Part shown: in pieces, positions 32,723 through 34,199 of the stretch
How positions within the stretch are numbered: position 1 is the first letter of the stretch
How the letters are laid out: the number at the start of each line of letters is the position of its first letter
Position numbers and translations under genes: made by a program
Notes under the pieces: model-generated
Databases searched by the model: none
What the model was told of the DNA's origin: nothing
Seen by the model: the letters and a program-made list of their open reading frames with translations, nothing else
Virus record (IMG/VR): IMGVR_UViG_3300027758_000019
Coordinates: 1 to 34,199 of that record
Reading direction: 5' to 3' (one strand)
Origin: a virus
DNA length: 34,199 nt

Positions 32723-32827
32723 CTACAGAAGTTCTCACGCAAGCTGTAGAAAAGTAAAGGTGCCAAAACACCACGACGAGGGCAAGTTCCTTCGACGGTG
32801 TTTTGGCACCTTTATTTTTGCGTGAGA
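32723..32827. repeat. Nested inverted repeats around a 17-bp hairpin
   Basis: The outer pair TCTCACGCAA (32733-32742) and TTGCGTGAGA (32818-32827) encloses the 17-bp perfect hairpin at 32756-32813. A separate small hairpin CTACAG/CTGTAG (32723-32728, 32744-32749) holds the left outer arm in its loop. The pairings could form a pseudoknotted RNA or mark a small mobile or structured element. Confidence 0.5.
32756..32820 (+). terminator. Late operon terminator hairpin
   Basis: AAAGGTGCCAAAACACC (32756-32772) and GGTGTTTTGGCACCTTT (32797-32813) are perfect 17-bp arms with a 24-nt loop, followed by ATTTTT. It should terminate the late operon. TATTTTTG at 32813-32820 also matches the -7 box and could serve the methylase gene. 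Confidence 0.65.
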
Positions 32828-32841
32828 GTGACAAAAATAGG

Positions 32842-33699
32842 ATGAATAAGAATAAAAACAAAGCAATGAAGAGAAATTACACACAAGCCCCGTTGCCTTT
32901 TCAGGGGCAAAAAAGACGGTTTATAAAGCTGTTTAAACAGTATTTAAATGAATTTGAAAATGATACAGTTTTTGTTGATTTATTTGGAGGTAGTGGTCTG
33001 TTGAGCCATACCGCCAAACAGGTACATCCAAAGGCAAAGGTGATATATAATGATTTTGACAACTACCGGGAGCGATTGGCGGCAGTTGATATCACCAATG
33101 CAATATTAAGCATGCTCCGGGAGGTGCTAAAAGATTGTCCGGCTGATAAGCGTATTGTTGGAGCACCCAAAGAGCGAGTGCTTGAAATATTACGACAAGC
33201 TGACAAGGAAGGATATGTGGATTGGATAACCTTATCATCGTCGCTTATGTTCTCGATGAATTACGGCACGTGCTTACAAGATTTTGAAAGCTCAAGTCTT
33301 TACAACTCGGTGAGGCAAAGCAATTATGTAACCGATGGTTATTTGGACGGTGTTGAGGTCGTAAGCCTCGATTACAAGCAGTTATTTAATTTGTGTAAGG
33401 ATATGTCGAAGGTGGTGTTTTTCGTCGATCCTCCTTACCTAAGCACCGATAGCAGCACATACAATAGCGACGGTTACTGGAAGTTAAAAGACTATTTAGA
33501 TGTATTGCAAGTGGTGCATGGTCAGGATTATTTCTACTTCACATCAAACAAGTCGCAAATTGTGGAGCTGTGTGAGTGGATTAGTACGGTATCAGCACAG
33601 GCAAATCCGTTTGCTAATGCAGAGCGTGTGGCGGTTAATACTTCAACCAATCACAATGCAAAGTATGTTGATATCATGTATTTTTATAAAGGGAAGTAA
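32842..33699 (+). CDS. DNA adenine (N6) methyltransferase, Dam-like
   Basis: 285 residues from ATG 32842; ATG 32866 is also possible, and the farther start at 32803 lies inside the terminator hairpin and is rejected. It contains the SAM-binding DLFGGSG (46-52) and catalytic DPPY (196-199), in the order of D12-class Dam enzymes, plus a NYGTCL segment. It has no adjacent nuclease gene and so may protect or mark phage DNA. Standing alone near the right end, it is likely cargo or the functional counterpart of Mu's end-located modification gene mom. Confidence 0.88.
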   Translation: MNKNKNKAMKRNYTQAPLPFQGQKRRFIKLFKQYLNEFENDTVFVDLFGGSGLLSHTAKQVHPKAKVIYNDFDNYRERLAAVDITNAILSMLREVLKDCPADKRIVGAPKERVLEILRQADKEGYVDWITLSSSLMFSMNYGTCLQDFESSSLYNSVRQSNYVTDGYLDGVEVVSLDYKQLFNLCKDMSKVVFFVDPPYLSTDSSTYNSDGYWKLKDYLDVLQVVHGQDYFYFTSNKSQIVELCEWISTVSAQANPFANAERVAVNTSTNHNAKYVDIMYFYKGK

Positions 33700-33725
33700 A
33701 GGGGCTTAGTGCCCCTTTTGTTTTT
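33698..33725 (+). terminator. Terminator after methylase
   Basis: AAAGGGGC (33698-33705) and GCCCCTTT (33711-33718) with loop TTAGT, followed by TGTTTTT. It overlaps the methylase stop codon. Confidence 0.88.
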
Positions 33726-33774
33726 ATGTGTGCGTGTGTTTTTCAATGCACAATTTGATTTATATTTGTGTACA
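33720..33774. mobile_element. Probable right end of the prophage
   Basis: AT-rich, non-coding. Three loosely similar segments (about 33720-33734, 33738-33752, 33759-33774) end in TGTGTGC, AATGCAC and TGTGTAC. The distances between their ends, 22 and 18 nt, resemble the subsites bound by MuA at Mu ends. The outermost ends in CA at 33774, as required for 5'-TG...CA-3' Mu-type termini. The exact boundary is not proven. Confidence 0.45.
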
Positions 33775-33788
33775 TTTTGTTTTGGCGG

Positions 33789-34199
33789 TTATATAAAATG
33801 CTCTCTTGAAATATGACCATATTCATGTGATATAAGAAATAACTCAGCTCCCTCCAAGAGTAGCTGCCCAAATCTTGCTCCAGTACCTTTAGGAATCTCG
33901 GGGACTTGTCTATCAATAAAACTACAATAAATCCCTTCAATTTCTTGAGATTCACCTTTGAAAATTTGCACTGTATCTATGAATCTAAGAAAAATATCAG
34001 AAAAAGTATTTTGAATATCTTCATCAAGGATTTTTTCCAATATTAAATCGTAATTAGTAGATACAGAGTCATTCTTATATGTTAATAAGCCCGCAATTAA
34101 ATTACTTAAATGAGCCAGAAGCCTTAGAAGTCCTCTATCCAGAGCTATTAGATAATCATCCTTAGAAGCTTCAATTACAGTTGCATTAAGAACATAGCC
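33789..34199 (-). CDS. Host protein with HExxH motif, C-terminal part (open at right edge)
   Basis: 136 residues of an open frame enter from the right edge and end at TAA 33789-33791. The sequence is helical, with LLLEGAELFLISHEYGHISREHFI at the end, shown here split: HEYGH is a zinc-metallopeptidase motif. The protein stops eight residues after it, so the third metal ligand usual downstream is missing. This fits truncation by the prophage or a natural short C-terminus. It probably belongs to the host flank; family not identified. Confidence 0.6.
   Translation of the reverse strand, partial: GYVLNATVIEASKDDYLIALDRGLLRLLAHLSNLIAGLLTYKNDSVSTNYDLILEKILDEDIQNTFSDIFLRFIDTVQIFKGESQEIEGIYCSFIDRQVPEIPKGTGARFGQLLLEGAELFLISHEYGHISREHFI

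Noticed and set aside
32803-32841. Upstream start for the methylase
   Set aside because: It begins within the right arm of the 17-bp terminator hairpin.
1-34199. CRISPR array, tRNA, rRNA or insertion sequence
   Set aside because: No regularly spaced direct repeats, no cloverleaf with T-loop and acceptor pairing, no rRNA beyond the 11-nt sarcin-ricin likeness, and no transposase besides the phage's own.

Overview
The window is almost all of one transposable (Mu-like) prophage in a Bacteroidota host. Several sites match the Bacteroidota sigma-A promoter (TTG, about 20 nt, then TAnnTTTG). Coding starts lack Shine-Dalgarno boxes and sit behind A-rich leaders. The proteins are Mu-type: DDE transposase A, ATPase B, DUF3164, DUF1320, gp29-like portal, gpF, gpG, and a gpI-like protease with scaffold. 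The tail genes (tube protein, frameshifted chaperone pair, tape measure, long tip proteins) indicate a siphovirus tail. This resembles the replicative siphophages D3112 and B3 more than the contractile phage Mu.

Layout. 1-787: LexA-like repressor on the minus strand, running off the left edge, and an operator with face-to-face promoters. 788-13028: rightward early region holding a Cro/Ner-like protein, transposase A, ATPase B, replication and regulation accessories, many small proteins and cargo (radical SAM enzyme, DUF4406 protein, secreted protein). At 11720-11960 a separate promoter drives a highly structured leader RNA in front of a phage regulator gene. 13053-13083: terminator between convergent operons. 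13107-18496: leftward head-packaging operon (TerS, TerL, DUF1320, portal, gpF, gpG, a connector-like protein) with GTAG-ended palindromes between its last genes. 18497-18672: divergent late control region. 18673-32687: rightward late operon with protease/scaffold, capsid proteins, lysis cassette and tail. 32688-33720: structured intergenic element, adenine methylase, terminator. About 33720-33774: probable right end of the phage. 33789-34199: host DNA with the C-terminal part of an HExxH protein gene.

How it works together. The repressor shuts the early promoter. On induction the early operon makes the transposition proteins A and B. The regulator at 11933 or another early product probably switches on the two late operons that diverge from about 18.5 kb. 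Two slippery sites stand out: a standard A AAA AAG in the tail chaperone pair, and an A11 run that could fuse the portal to gpF. The observation most worth following is the pseudoknotted leader RNA at 11758-11910, whose 3' closing strand can pair instead with the start of the downstream gene. No gene-free stretch exceeds 300 bases. The longest are 11721-11932 and 18497-18672, both described below.
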